Assembly (NCBI RefSeq): GCF_003097315.1 | Contig: NZ_QDDL01000007.1 | Span: forward strand, 1-64,000 | Origin: Pelagibaculum spongiae | GTDB lineage: Bacteria > Pseudomonadota > Gammaproteobacteria > Enterobacterales > Pelagibaculaceae | Direction of reading: 5' to 3' | Length of the DNA: 64,000 nt | Shown: positions 26,789 to 38,981 of the stretch, piece after piece | How the letters are laid out: every line of letters begins with the position of its first letter | Numbering within the stretch: position 1 is the first letter of the stretch | Translations under genes and position numbers: made by a program | Notes under the pieces: generated by a model | Database searches by the model: none | Seen by the model: only the letters and a program-made list of their open reading frames with translations | Told to the model about the DNA's origin: nothing

Positions 26789-27580
26789 TCAAGATGCTTC
26801 TGCGACTATAGCCGGAGCATCAACAGATATTTGAGGATCGATATCGACTGGAGTTGCCGTGTTTTGGTTCGCTAAATCTTCAGTAGGAGCATCACCTGAA
26901 TCCTGCTGACTTCCATCAGTACTCGAGGCCGCTTTCAAATAAGCTTGAAACTGTTTGGTGTCGCTAATATCACAAGTTTTAATCAAGTCGGTGGCTCGCA
27001 GAAAGTATCTTTCGGCTTTAAAGCGCTTGCCACTTTGCAATTCTCGTTTAGCCGCTGCGATATGACCGAGCACTTCCACTTCATTAACTGCCTGGCGCAA
27101 ACGTCGGTGCCATTTTTCTAATTGAGCCGGTGCGGTTTTGCCATAAAGGCCAGCCAACATTCGATCGGCTTTGGTAATGTTCAACTGCAATTGGCGAACA
27201 TCGCCTTCTCGAATCTGCTTGGGAATTTCATTAACAAACAGTTGGTTTTCAACTTGGGATTTCAATCTTGAACATAATTGATTGGCACGCGTTAACCGCT
27301 GCTGAAGTGCATCTGATTTCTGATCTAGGCTTAAGGCCTGCTCCAAAGATTCAACCATCAGCTCTGCTAGCGCCAATCTAGCAGCAGCATTTAACCAAAA
27401 TTCAGGCAGATTACCCAGAATGTAATCACACTGATCGGCTTTCTTTTGGAATTTATCCGCAGCAAGAATTTTTTGCTTATTTTTTTGTTCACGAACTTGG
27501 CTGGTGGCAATTAAAACAATCGCTAACCAGAACAGTCCAAAAATCGATAACACTAAAACTGTTAGGGACATTACACTCAC
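26789..27580 (-). CDS. Single-pass membrane protein with coiled coil, unknown function
   Basis: A 263-residue protein with an N-terminal hydrophobic segment (about 4-26) and then a lysine/glutamine-rich helical region to about 215 with heptad-like leucines (for example LRQAVNEVEVLGHIAAAKRE). The tail (220-263) is acidic and low complexity (Asp, Pro, Ala, Thr). The helical part ends with an LQSGKRFKAERYFLRATD unit resembling a single TPR helix pair, suggesting a scaffold facing the cytoplasm. No family is recognised. It lies between a prmB-aroC operon and a glycosyltransferase; gaps are wide enough that it may be monocistronic. Confidence 0.75.
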   Translation of the reverse strand: MSVMSLTVLVLSIFGLFWLAIVLIATSQVREQKNKQKILAADKFQKKADQCDYILGNLPEFWLNAAARLALAELMVESLEQALSLDQKSDALQQRLTRANQLCSRLKSQVENQLFVNEIPKQIREGDVRQLQLNITKADRMLAGLYGKTAPAQLEKWHRRLRQAVNEVEVLGHIAAAKRELQSGKRFKAERYFLRATDLIKTCDISDTKQFQAYLKAASSTDGSQQDSGDAPTEDLANQNTATPVDIDPQISVDAPAIVAEAS

Positions 27581-27673
27581 AATCCGGATTTAATGGCAGC
27601 CATCAATTGCCTTACCAAGACAGACATTAGTCACAATTCAATCAATAATCCTTGATGCCGCTCAATGTATAGC

Positions 27674-29122
27674 TTAGACCTCAGACGAACGATACAACTC
27701 TCGCTTAAACCAACTGAGATTGATGCTCTTCACAAGTCTCATCGAAGAAATATAAAACCCAACAAAGTTTGACCTTTCAAAAAACAAAGAATCGCGAGCC
27801 GTGCATTCTGTACCGAAAGTAAAGCGGCTATCTAGCTTAAAGGTGAAAGACAATACACTTTCAACCTCGCCAGAACTGTTCCAGCGATAACATTTAACGC
27901 CATCAAAAAGCATCAAGTTTGATCTAAAGCATCCAAAATTTATAGGATTTCGATCAAAGGCGGAATGGAAGATTGGCATTAATACACTATCTATTTTTTT
28001 AGCATTTGCCGCTCTACCAGCAATTAACCGAATATCACTTACGGTGATATCTTCCAACATCTTTAACATTGATAGCGCATGCTCAGAATAAGGAGCACCA
28101 ATATATATAGCTGAATTTTCAACCCTTTGAAAAGACAATGCATGAATATTATCTCTAAACTTGTTCTCCGTTACCTTTTTTGCACTATCAGAAAACGATG
28201 AAAATACGGTTTCTCTGCTATGAAAGAGTTCCGCAGGCTTATCATCTTGACCTGGAACTCCTATCAATGAAGGGCTAAAATTAACCGGTAAATGGTATAT
28301 GTCATCGTGAAAAAATGAAAAACCACAGCCTTTTCCTACATCATTTAATCTAAGGGATCTAAATTCAAAATCTAAGTACAACCCTCCATACATATAGAGA
28401 GTCATTAATCGCAATATATCTGTAGCAAACGCATATCTTCTCTGAAGAATGAATGCTTTAACTCTAGCTTGCAACCACTTTAAATTAGGATGTTTTTTTA
28501 AAAACCCATCAATCAAATCATCAATCAAAACCACTTTAACACGGCGCGGCAAAACGCTTTCAAAAAAAATCTTCAGCCTACTATTTTCAACCCAAAAATA
28601 TGACTCAAATTTAGATTTATTTTTCCAACTCTCACATAAAGTAACATTGGTAGCCATTGCAATTAGAATCTTTTCCTCTGACGGTATTTTCCCTAACCAT
28701 ATTCTATGGATAATTGAAACACCTGAAGCCCGACCCTCACCTGCATCTCTTCCTACACCAACAGAATTAAGAATGTCGATAACATCTATGAAAATATTGA
28801 TTAACAATGCATGATCTGAAGTAAAGCTTACACTTTCTTCACCATAACAAGCAGATTTTACAAATTTACTAGCATCTTCCTGCGATAGGATAGGCGAAGA
28901 AAAAATCTGCTCATCAAAATTGGTCTTCATAGAAACAATCAAAGCAGAAAAAAATTCATCGATATTAAAGTAATTAGCCAGCGCATCTTTTACTAACACT
29001 AATAGCCCATCTTCAGTAGCAGCATCAATCTTAGATCTGTATTTTGATACAATAAGTTGCCTAACTAAACATTCAATCACCTTGCCTCTCTCATCTTTGC
29101 TTTGTCGATTAGAGTTAGCCAC
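27674..29122 (-). CDS. TcdA/TcdB-type glycosyltransferase (DXD-region family)
   Basis: A 482-residue protein without signal peptide. It shows the two anchor motifs of the glycosyltransferase sugar-binding DXD family shared with large clostridial toxins: IHRIWLGKIPS (138-148) and ATDILRLMTLYMYGGLYLDF with the divalent-metal motif as D251-F-E253. The N-terminal about 130 residues and the C-terminal part (about 300-482) are not recognised. Such enzymes transfer a sugar from a nucleotide sugar, to a host protein when secreted or to surface polysaccharide when cytoplasmic; here the role is open. Its base composition is more AT-rich than its neighbours ligA and prmB, suggesting insertion by transfer. 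Confidence 0.75.
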   Translation of the reverse strand: MANSNRQSKDERGKVIECLVRQLIVSKYRSKIDAATEDGLLVLVKDALANYFNIDEFFSALIVSMKTNFDEQIFSSPILSQEDASKFVKSACYGEESVSFTSDHALLINIFIDVIDILNSVGVGRDAGEGRASGVSIIHRIWLGKIPSEEKILIAMATNVTLCESWKNKSKFESYFWVENSRLKIFFESVLPRRVKVVLIDDLIDGFLKKHPNLKWLQARVKAFILQRRYAFATDILRLMTLYMYGGLYLDFEFRSLRLNDVGKGCGFSFFHDDIYHLPVNFSPSLIGVPGQDDKPAELFHSRETVFSSFSDSAKKVTENKFRDNIHALSFQRVENSAIYIGAPYSEHALSMLKMLEDITVSDIRLIAGRAANAKKIDSVLMPIFHSAFDRNPINFGCFRSNLMLFDGVKCYRWNSSGEVESVLSFTFKLDSRFTFGTECTARDSLFFERSNFVGFYISSMRLVKSINLSWFKRELYRSSEV

Positions 29123-29337
29123 TTACCTACCAAAATAGATAGACAAGCTATGTCAAAGCCACTCGCAACAATGGATTTATTCACAGAAGTATAGGCAGAA
29201 TCTTTTAAACAGGTAATCAACGAACAAAAAAATCGAAGCGGGCTTTTGAAGCGCTAACAAAGCGATACAAATTCCAAGTAGCATACCAATATCCACAACT
29301 GAATTATGAACATTGGCAGCATACTTATTCAGTCAAG

Positions 29338-31416
<2,079 letters not shown>

Positions 31417-31450
31417 TCATGGCTCGCCGAATTAAAATATTTAAATAATA

Positions 31451-32584
31451 TTAAACTGATGCGGGGGTTAAACGCTCCGCTTCATCCAACATTCTTGCTG
31501 CTTGATCTTGCTTCATTGGCATGCGTTTGCAATCTAGCAGGTCAGCATTAATTTGCTTGGCCATACGGTCAGCGGTTTCCAACATATTCCAAACTGCCTT
31601 TCGAGGATTACTCGGACCGGGGATTTGAACAAACATCGTCACGCTAGGCGTTATCAGTTGATCCATAGTATCTAGGTCGAAATTACCAGGTTGCATAGAA
31701 TTGACCAGACTAAACATAATCGGCAGCGCTGGATCATCATCTTGGTGACTATGGAAAATGTTCATTTCGCCAAATTGAAGCTGCTCCCGTTCCAATGCCA
31801 GCAATAACGCTTTTCCAGAAATACCATTGCCACGGGTTGCCAGATGAATCATCAACACCTGATATTGCTGGTCTTCTCTCACTTCATCACACGCAGTGTC
31901 TGGCGTGTTTTCCGTTTGATCTAACTCTTTGTGCATATCAAATGTTGGCTCGATAGGTTCTGCGGCAGTGGGTTCGCTTCGATCTGCAGGATCTGACTGC
32001 TGAGTAATATCTTCCAACAATGTATCCAGCGGCAAATTTTCTGCTGGGTCGTCATCCACCGGTTCAACTAAATCAACTTCCGATGGCTGCTTCAATAATG
32101 AAGCGGGAATATGTTGATTCTCGAATTGATTCAGCGTCGGTTCATGATGTACCGAATCACCGACAGATGCTGGGCGGGCTTTTTCACTGCTTGCAGCAGA
32201 GTTGACTGCATTGGCTTTAAATACCGGCTCTTTATGCACTTTTACTGCTTCTGCATCAAAATCGGCAAGCGACGGCTGAGTAGCAGGCCTGGCTGATGGT
32301 CTTTTTTCTGCAGCTGACTGGGCAGTTTGTGGCTGCAAGTCAGCTTGCATCGAAGCATCAGCTGCTGGGCTAGATTTCACGGGACGCGCAGGACCGAGCA
32401 CACCATCAAACGGATCAGAAGCTTCCTTTGCTCCACCATTTGTAGAAAGGTCGAACTTAGCGCGACTGCGCAAATCGATTTGTTCATCTTCCCTGGTTGC
32501 CTTACGCCACCGGCGCAACGCATCAAACAATCCCACCATGACCAGTACTACTCCTGAAATTATTAGCAGATGGTATAGTTCCAC
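31451..32584 (-). CDS. zipA: Cell division protein ZipA
   Basis: A 377-residue inner-membrane protein that tethers FtsZ. It has an N-terminal membrane anchor (MELYHLLIISGVVLVMVGLF), a basic stretch (RRWRK), a long Ala/Pro/Asp-rich linker (about 35-225) and a C-terminal ZipA domain (about 235-372) with YQVLMIHLATRGNGISGKAL and a middle FDLDTMDQLITPSVTMFVQI region. The linker is longer than in E. coli (328 aa total). Gene order smc-zipA-ligA, with gaps of 14 and 70 bp, is the conserved gammaproteobacterial arrangement and supports one operon. Confidence 0.95.
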   Translation of the reverse strand: MELYHLLIISGVVLVMVGLFDALRRWRKATREDEQIDLRSRAKFDLSTNGGAKEASDPFDGVLGPARPVKSSPAADASMQADLQPQTAQSAAEKRPSARPATQPSLADFDAEAVKVHKEPVFKANAVNSAASSEKARPASVGDSVHHEPTLNQFENQHIPASLLKQPSEVDLVEPVDDDPAENLPLDTLLEDITQQSDPADRSEPTAAEPIEPTFDMHKELDQTENTPDTACDEVREDQQYQVLMIHLATRGNGISGKALLLALEREQLQFGEMNIFHSHQDDDPALPIMFSLVNSMQPGNFDLDTMDQLITPSVTMFVQIPGPSNPRKAVWNMLETADRMAKQINADLLDCKRMPMKQDQAARMLDEAERLTPASV

Positions 32585-32598
32585 GCCTGCCGTTCCTC

Positions 32599-35500
32599 TT
32601 AGTGTTCGATCAGTTCCACGGCTTGATCTACGTCTACAGCAACCAGGCGTGAAACGCCGGGCTCTTGCATGGTGACACCGGTAAGCTGACTCGCCATTTC
32701 CATGGCAATTTTATTGTGAGTTATGTAAATAAACTGCACTTGCTCTGACATTTCCTTGACCAGCTTGCAATATCGGCCGACGTTTGCGTCGTCCAACGGT
32801 GCATCCACTTCATCAAGCATACAGAATGGAGCGGGATTTAGCTGAAAAATTGAAAATACCAGTGCAATCGCAGTCAAAGCTTTTTCACCACCCGATAATA
32901 AATGGATGGTTGAATTTCGCTTACCCGGCGGACGCGCCATAATCGTAACACCGGTATCCAACAGATCTTCACCAGTCAACTCCAACCATGCGGCACCACC
33001 ACCAAAAACCTTAGGAAACAAGGTCTGCAAGCCATCATTCACCTTATCAAAGGTCTCTTTAAAGCAGGCTCGTGTTTCTTTGTCGATCTTGCGAATCGCA
33101 TTTTCCAGCGTTTCTAGCGCCCGCTCCAAATCATCTCTTTGACTGTCTAGGTATTCTTTTCGTTCGGCTTGGGTCTGATATTCTTCAATCGCTGCTAGGT
33201 TAATCGCACCTAAGCGGCGAATTTTTTCAGACACCGATTCCAGATCTTTAACCCATTGTCGATCATCGGTAGTTTCTGGCAAATCTTCAATAATTTCTTT
33301 CAGCAGAAACTCACCTTCTTTTAACTGATCTTCAACCGTCCTTTGTTGAACGATTAAAGTTTGGTGGCTGAGTCGCTGCTGCTCCAAAGCACTTCGAACG
33401 CCTTCTAACTGACGCTCTGCTTCGGCGCGTTTTTCTTCTAACGAAAGAATTTGGTGCTGTATTCCTTGCATGCCATCTCGGGCAGCATTTAATTGATCTT
33501 CCACTAGCAACCGGCGCTCTAGCAATTCTTGCTGTTGCATCAGTTTTTCTTCAATCGGGAAGGTCACTTCTTCCAACTGCATTGCCACTTCTTCGGCACG
33601 CTCTTGCAATTGTTGCTGCTGATCTTGCAAACGACGAATCGCCTGAGCTGCACTTTGTTCAGTACTTTTTAGTGATTGAACCCGACCAGATAATTGATGG
33701 TGCTTTTCACGCAATTGGCGACCACCATTTCGAGCATCAGCAACACTATTTTGTAAGTTTTCTCTTCGACCTTGCAATTGTTCACGCAGGTCATTGGCTT
33801 CCATTAAAGACTGTAGTGCTTGCTCTAGCTGCTGGCGACTTTCGATCAAAGTTTCTTGATCAATCATTCGCCCTTCCGTTAATTCCGCCAGTTCTTGATC
33901 TAATTGACCGCTACGTTGGCGAACTTGATCAAGGCTTGCTTGCAAGCTAGATTGACGGGCTCGAACTTCCGATGCGCTAGATGCCATGCTTTCGCGTTGC
34001 TGCTGTAAATCCGTCTGCTGCCTGGCTTGTTGCTCTAAAGTTTCTCGAGAAGTCTCCAATGCCAATTTCAAGCTTTCGACTTTTTCGGTCTGAATTTCAA
34101 TTTCTTCAGTTAACTGACGCAGTTGTTGCTCGCGTTCCAGCACACCGCCTGATTCATTTTCTGCCGGTTTTAATCGCAACCAACCTTTACCAAGCCAAAA
34201 ACCATCTTTAGTAATAATCGATTGTTGGTCATTTAAACCGGTCAACATTTGCTGCGCTGCCGGTAAATTTTCTGCCAGTTGAATCTGATCAAACCATAGC
34301 GGCGGAATACCTTTACGGATAATTCCCGATAATGACTGGGAATCTTGCAGGCCAGATTCTACTAACCATTGGCCGCTGGCTGGTGTTTGATCGAGATTTA
34401 ATCCAGCCAGATTTTCAATAGAAACCGCTTCCAGCCGTTCACCCAACAGCGTTTCAACTGCCAGTTCCCAACCCGATTCAACTTCCAGCAATTGCCCCAC
34501 TCTCGGTGCATTTTCCAGCCCTTGCTGCTCAAGCCACTGGTTGGCCTGTTCCTGACCCAACCCCAGTGCAGCTTGCTGTAAAACTTTTAACGATGTTTCT
34601 CGGCCCTTTTGCTGCTGCAAATGATTTTGTGCTTCAGATAATTGCTGCTCCAGCTCACGAACATCTTGCTGTAATTGCTGACGCTTTTCGGTTAATTCTT
34701 CCCGCTGAATATCCAGCTCAGATAGTTGTTCTTCCACCATCATTTGCTGCTCAAGAATCGACTCCAGTTCAATTTCCATTGACTGGTCATCAATTAAACC
34801 GCGCTCCTGCTTTAAACGTTCAATGCGCTGTAATGATTTTTCCAGCCCATCTTCTAAATGCTGTAGTTTGGCCTTTTCAACTTCTGCTTTACTGGTGGAA
34901 TCAGAACTGTTTTGCTGAAAGTGATCCCACTTTTGTTGCCATTCTTCTAACGCCTGCTCGGCTTGCAATAAACGCTCATGACTTTCTTCATCAGCCATTT
35001 GCACTTCTTCAAGCTCAGGTTCCAGCATCATTAATTCTTCACGGCACACTTCCAATTGCTGGCGGTCGTGTTCTAGCTGACGAATTAATTCCTGACGTGT
35101 TTCCTGATCGCGTAATTGCTCTTGCTGCAATTGCTGTTGGCGACTTTTACTATGTTCTACATCTTGTTCGATTCGTGCCAAACTCGAGCCTAATTGATAA
35201 TACTGGCCCTGAATTTCATTAAATTTATCGGTGTTTTCGCTATTACCTTCACGGCACGCTACTAAGTCAGCATCGGCTTTTCGGATCTCTGCCAGCGATG
35301 CTTCCATGCGAGTTTCTTGGGCTGAAAGTGATAACTCTGCATCCTGAATTTGTAGCTGCATATTGCGCCAGCGAATCGCCAATAACTGCGCTTTGAGCGT
35401 TCTTTCCTGCTCACGCAATGCCTTATAACGACGCGCCGCGTCGGATTGCCGTTTTAGCCGTGAAAGTTGCGTATCGAGTTCTTCTTGTAAATCTGCCAAC

Positions 35501-36078
35501 CGCTCGAGATTTTCTCGTGTGTGTTTCATGCGGTTTTCGGTTTCGCGACGACGCTCTTTGTATTTTGAAATACTGGCCGCTTCTTCAAGAAATACTCGAA
35601 GTTCTTCTGGGCGAGATTCAATCAAACGGGAAATCATTCCCTGCTCGATAATCGCGTAACTACGCGGGCCAAGACCGGTACCTAAAAAGATATCGGTAAT
35701 ATCTTTACGACGACATTTGGTGCCGTTGAGAAAATAAGTCGACTGGGCTTCACGAGTTACCTGGCGTTTAATCGCCAACTCAGCATATTTGGCATACTCG
35801 CCACCAATTCGACCCTCAGTATTTTCAAACACTAGCTCAACGGTACAAAGTCCAACCGGTTTACGTCGGCTTGAACCATTAAAAATAACATCGGTCATCG
35901 ACTCGCCACGCAGGTTTTTGGCTGAAGACTCACCCATTACCCAGCGTACCGCGTCAATTACATTCGATTTACCACAGCCATTCGGCCCCAAAACCGCACA
36001 CAGATTCCCGGGAAACGGTACCGTGGTGGGGTCAACAAAGGATTTGAAACCGGCCAGCTTAATTTGTTTCAGTCGCAT
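32599..36078 (-). CDS. smc: Chromosome partition protein Smc
   Basis: A 1159-residue ATPase. The N-terminal half of the head has Walker A GPNGCGKSNVIDAVRWVMGE (about 32-51). Two long glutamine-rich coiled coils (about 170-500 and 680-1000) flank a hinge (about 510-670, LLEVESGWELAVETLLGERL). The C-terminal head has the signature LLSGGEKALTAIALVFSIF and Walker B FCMLDEVDAPLDDANVGRY. Length matches the Pseudomonas-type Smc. It compacts and organises the chromosome, with ScpA/B as partners outside the window. The start ATG 36078 is conserved (MRLKQIKLAGFKSFVDPT). Confidence 0.97.
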   Translation of the reverse strand: MRLKQIKLAGFKSFVDPTTVPFPGNLCAVLGPNGCGKSNVIDAVRWVMGESSAKNLRGESMTDVIFNGSSRRKPVGLCTVELVFENTEGRIGGEYAKYAELAIKRQVTREAQSTYFLNGTKCRRKDITDIFLGTGLGPRSYAIIEQGMISRLIESRPEELRVFLEEAASISKYKERRRETENRMKHTRENLERLADLQEELDTQLSRLKRQSDAARRYKALREQERTLKAQLLAIRWRNMQLQIQDAELSLSAQETRMEASLAEIRKADADLVACREGNSENTDKFNEIQGQYYQLGSSLARIEQDVEHSKSRQQQLQQEQLRDQETRQELIRQLEHDRQQLEVCREELMMLEPELEEVQMADEESHERLLQAEQALEEWQQKWDHFQQNSSDSTSKAEVEKAKLQHLEDGLEKSLQRIERLKQERGLIDDQSMEIELESILEQQMMVEEQLSELDIQREELTEKRQQLQQDVRELEQQLSEAQNHLQQQKGRETSLKVLQQAALGLGQEQANQWLEQQGLENAPRVGQLLEVESGWELAVETLLGERLEAVSIENLAGLNLDQTPASGQWLVESGLQDSQSLSGIIRKGIPPLWFDQIQLAENLPAAQQMLTGLNDQQSIITKDGFWLGKGWLRLKPAENESGGVLEREQQLRQLTEEIEIQTEKVESLKLALETSRETLEQQARQQTDLQQQRESMASSASEVRARQSSLQASLDQVRQRSGQLDQELAELTEGRMIDQETLIESRQQLEQALQSLMEANDLREQLQGRRENLQNSVADARNGGRQLREKHHQLSGRVQSLKSTEQSAAQAIRRLQDQQQQLQERAEEVAMQLEEVTFPIEEKLMQQQELLERRLLVEDQLNAARDGMQGIQHQILSLEEKRAEAERQLEGVRSALEQQRLSHQTLIVQQRTVEDQLKEGEFLLKEIIEDLPETTDDRQWVKDLESVSEKIRRLGAINLAAIEEYQTQAERKEYLDSQRDDLERALETLENAIRKIDKETRACFKETFDKVNDGLQTLFPKVFGGGAAWLELTGEDLLDTGVTIMARPPGKRNSTIHLLSGGEKALTAIALVFSIFQLNPAPFCMLDEVDAPLDDANVGRYCKLVKEMSEQVQFIYITHNKIAMEMASQLTGVTMQEPGVSRLVAVDVDQAVELIEH

Positions 36079-36329
36079 AGAGTTCCCTGACAGCGCCCGC
36101 AGGTGTCTGTCTGTTCTATCGGGCAGCGCAAGCTGCGAATTTTAGCTAATCAGCTGTTATAAAATCTATAGCAAAACCACCTCAAAATGCAGAAATTCAT
36201 ACCTCTAAAGTGGCTTGGCTATAACCAATTTCTGATCACAGTTGCGTTGGGTCAATATTGGATCGATATTGGTAGTTGTGGCAGGATAGCCGCCTAAAAA
36301 CTAATAGATCATTTGGTGATCATTCAACA
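36079..36329. promoter_or_regulatory. Divergent intergenic region between smc and cysZ
   Basis: 251 bp separate the smc and cysZ starts, so both promoters should lie here. No clear -35/-10 pair, operator palindrome or riboswitch could be identified by eye. Confidence 0.45.
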
Positions 36330-37013
36330 ATGCATAGCTTATCCACACTCGGCCAATCCTTTAGCCTGTTATTTTCATCCCGGCTCCGCCGATGGGTGCT
36401 AATCCCACAATTGGCCAACCTGCTACTTTACATCATTCTGGCCTTCAGCGGGTGGAACTTAGTTGCCGATTATCTGGCACAATGGCTCAGCGACCTACCC
36501 CAATGGTTGTCATTATTGGATGAAGTTTTAACTGCATTGGCGACATTACTTTTATTGATCGTTTTTCAGTTCACATTTCTGTTAACTGCCAACTTGATTG
36601 CCGCTCCGTTCAACAGTGTGATTGCAGAAATTCTGCTCGATCACCAATTAACTGCCAACCCTTTTTCTTGGTCGCAGTTAAAGCTGGTGTTCTCCCGCGA
36701 ACTCAGCAAATTGGGTTACATCCTACCCAGAGCCATTCTTATTCTACTGCTGAGCTTTATTCCGTTGGTTGGACCGATTCTAGCGGCCTTCTGGGGAGCC
36801 TGGATCTTAATGGTTAATTACAGTGATTACGCCCAGGAAGTGGCTGGCAGGCCTTTTAAAGATCTGCCAAAAAAATTAGCGCAAGGCAAAATCTCTACCT
36901 TGCTGATTGGCTTTTGTTTTTCGGTGGTTTTAATGGTGCCTTTGCTAAATTTGTTAATTCCCGCTTGGGCAACCATCGCCGGATGTAAGCATTGGCAAGC
37001 ACTCGAAAAATAA
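36330..37013 (+). CDS. cysZ: Sulfate transporter CysZ
   Basis: Start ATG 36330 (MHSLSTLGQSFSLLFSSRLR) matches known CysZ N-termini; a longer frame from TTG 36276 is unlikely. Length is 227. CysZ is an inner-membrane high-affinity sulfate importer for cysteine synthesis. Hydrophobic helices occur at about 25-50, 70-95, 130-160 and 190-220, with conserved stretches such as NLLLYIILAFSGWNL, LLTANLIAAPFNSVIAE and IPLVGPILAAFWGAWIL. cysZ divergent from smc with zipA-ligA behind it is the common gammaproteobacterial order. The Shine-Dalgarno is weak. Confidence 0.93.
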   Translation: MHSLSTLGQSFSLLFSSRLRRWVLIPQLANLLLYIILAFSGWNLVADYLAQWLSDLPQWLSLLDEVLTALATLLLLIVFQFTFLLTANLIAAPFNSVIAEILLDHQLTANPFSWSQLKLVFSRELSKLGYILPRAILILLLSFIPLVGPILAAFWGAWILMVNYSDYAQEVAGRPFKDLPKKLAQGKISTLLIGFCFSVVLMVPLLNLLIPAWATIAGCKHWQALEK

Positions 37014-37030
37014 AACCTTTCTGTTTCAAT

Positions 37031-37060
37031 AAAAAAGGAGCCAACACTGGCTCCTTTTTT
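37031..37060 (+). terminator. Rho-independent terminator of cysZ
   Basis: A perfect 13-bp stem, AAAAAAGGAGCCA with TGGCTCCTTTTTT, and an ACAC loop, 17 bp after the cysZ stop. The T-run is in the stem end; the hairpin can act in both directions. Confidence 0.9.
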
Positions 37061-37115
37061 ATTGGCCGAAAAGCAAACAGTCAAACGCGCAGTTGCTAGA
37101 ATTTGGCTAACTCAA

Positions 37116-38957
37116 ATGAAAAGTGAATCATGGAAGATGATCAAACAACTGAAATCACCATTTATTAGCCTGTCTATTTTATTGTTGTTTCTCGGCGGCT
37201 GTCGCCAGGAACCGGCACAACTTAGCTATCAATTTGCCGCCGATGAAACCGCAGTAATTACTCGAAACTTCACTGCAGACAAGGAGGGTTCTGGCGTGAT
37301 GATTGCTGGATGCATTCACACACCCAACGCGTGGGGCGCTCCAACTAACGTCAATTATCAGTCAACCGAACAAATCAGCAATGCAGCAGTTGCGGTTGAT
37401 ATTTCATTGGTTGCCAGTGCGAGTCTTTCTCTAACTGCGCAAGGGGCAATGCCTAAAGCTGAATTTAATTGGCACTGCTATCGCGACCCAGCTGCTAGAG
37501 ATTATGCAGTTGATGCACCTGCCAGCATTTCATTTACTTTAAATGCATCTCGCGGTGAGTATCAAATTTCTACAATTGCTTCAATTGTTGCTGGCATAAT
37601 CCAAGGCAATGACGCAGCGGAGAATGTATTTCAACGACTAGCTATTCATAACGTCAACTATGACAGCGCACCCAAAAACACTCGCTGGGAAGCACAAACG
37701 ATTACTGAAGTGGCTGGTTCAGCAGGAGATATCGCATTAGGAGATTTTCAAGAAAGCCCCTTAAAACTGGGTAATAATGCAGTTTTTATTAAAAGCACGA
37801 GCACTGATGACGGTCGCTATGTTGCAGTATTAGATAACCAGTACAACTTTACTATCAATAACCACCCCACCCCTCAAGCCAATTCTTTAGGCTTTTCTAG
37901 TTTTAGCAATGGATCCTTACTACTCATTGTTGAGAACTACACCAATGCAACGAGCCAGCCAGAAACCCGCGCGTATACCAGTATAAATGGTGCAGATTGG
38001 ATTGATCGAGGGATTGTTTTCACCGATCAGGATTTTGAAAAAGCCTTTTATGATAGTGGTAGCAACCAGTTTGTAATCACCACCGAATCGGGAAATATCT
38101 ACAAGTCTATTGATGGGGTTAGCTGGACTAGCGAGCTAGTCGATGTGCTCGCAACGAGTTTAATTCATTATGCCGCCAGCGATGATTATGCGGTAACTGC
38201 AACCAACGATAATCCCGCAGCAAAAATCTATTATCGCAGCTCGGGGAGCTGGGCAACCGTAACGCTTCCCAGTACCGCAATTAATTATAAATTCAGCAAA
38301 CTTTTTAATACTAACAATCGGTTTTATGCCCTAGCAAGCAGCACGCTCAATGGCGACAATCAACTTCAGGTACTAACATCTGAAACCGGCCAGCAGTGGC
38401 AAGCCATTCGTACACCCGATCCTTACTATGAAGATGTCACTTCGTTAAATCCACTGGCTGATGGCCGTGTTTTGCTAGTCGATGATAGCGGTGTTTTTAT
38501 TAGCGATAGCAGCGGAGTTAACTGGCTACCGATTGATGCTCGGGGAAGTTTGCCAGCAATCGGTTCAATGGATATTCTGGCAGCCTTGGTCACAGAATTG
38601 GTTACAACAGAAACACAGACATTAATTTCGATACATTACAAATCAGCAACCGGTGCATTATTTCCAGTATCGATTGTCACCACTGATTCTAATCATTTTA
38701 TGACGGTCTCCAGTCACGGCGCTAGCTTGTTAGATCCCAATTATAACTGGACAATGGTTGTTCTTAATGGAGCATTTGCCGCCATCGCCACTCCACCATT
38801 TGCCAGTGGTAATGCCGCGCCACCACTTCAAGTAGCAAGTTTTGTTGCTGGTGCTGACTTAGTCACACCTAAATCTGGCGGCGGATCTTTGCCGATTTAT
38901 TTATTATTCCTTCTGATACCGTTAATTGTATTGCGGCTGAAACATCCTCAACAATAA
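37116..38957 (+). CDS. Secreted lipoprotein with GlyGly-CTERM-like tail, unknown function
   Basis: Start is uncertain: ATG 37062, 37116 or 37137; 37116 gives the best export signal and leaves the terminator behind. From 37116 the N-terminus has a hydrophobic stretch ending LLLFLGGC, a lipobox-like Cys at about residue 29. The large middle part (about 220-570) has repeats with aromatic/Asp-rich turns (SINGADWIDRGIVF, SIDGVSWTSELVD, SETGQQWQAIRTPD, SDSSGVNWLPIDARG) like beta-propeller or BNR-like blades. The C-terminus has GGGSLPIYLLFLLIPLIVLR then a basic end, the layout of a GlyGly-CTERM sorting tail read by rhombosortase. Function unknown. A hairpin terminator follows. Confidence 0.7.
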   Translation: MKSESWKMIKQLKSPFISLSILLLFLGGCRQEPAQLSYQFAADETAVITRNFTADKEGSGVMIAGCIHTPNAWGAPTNVNYQSTEQISNAAVAVDISLVASASLSLTAQGAMPKAEFNWHCYRDPAARDYAVDAPASISFTLNASRGEYQISTIASIVAGIIQGNDAAENVFQRLAIHNVNYDSAPKNTRWEAQTITEVAGSAGDIALGDFQESPLKLGNNAVFIKSTSTDDGRYVAVLDNQYNFTINNHPTPQANSLGFSSFSNGSLLLIVENYTNATSQPETRAYTSINGADWIDRGIVFTDQDFEKAFYDSGSNQFVITTESGNIYKSIDGVSWTSELVDVLATSLIHYAASDDYAVTATNDNPAAKIYYRSSGSWATVTLPSTAINYKFSKLFNTNNRFYALASSTLNGDNQLQVLTSETGQQWQAIRTPDPYYEDVTSLNPLADGRVLLVDDSGVFISDSSGVNWLPIDARGSLPAIGSMDILAALVTELVTTETQTLISIHYKSATGALFPVSIVTTDSNHFMTVSSHGASLLDPNYNWTMVVLNGAFAAIATPPFASGNAAPPLQVASFVAGADLVTPKSGGGSLPIYLLFLLIPLIVLRLKHPQQ

Positions 38958-38981
38958 GTAATTTAATTGAGAAAAAATATG

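Noticed and set aside
34506..35222. 238-codon plus-strand frame opposite smc
   Set aside because: A shadow of the Gln-rich coiled-coil coding sequence of smc.
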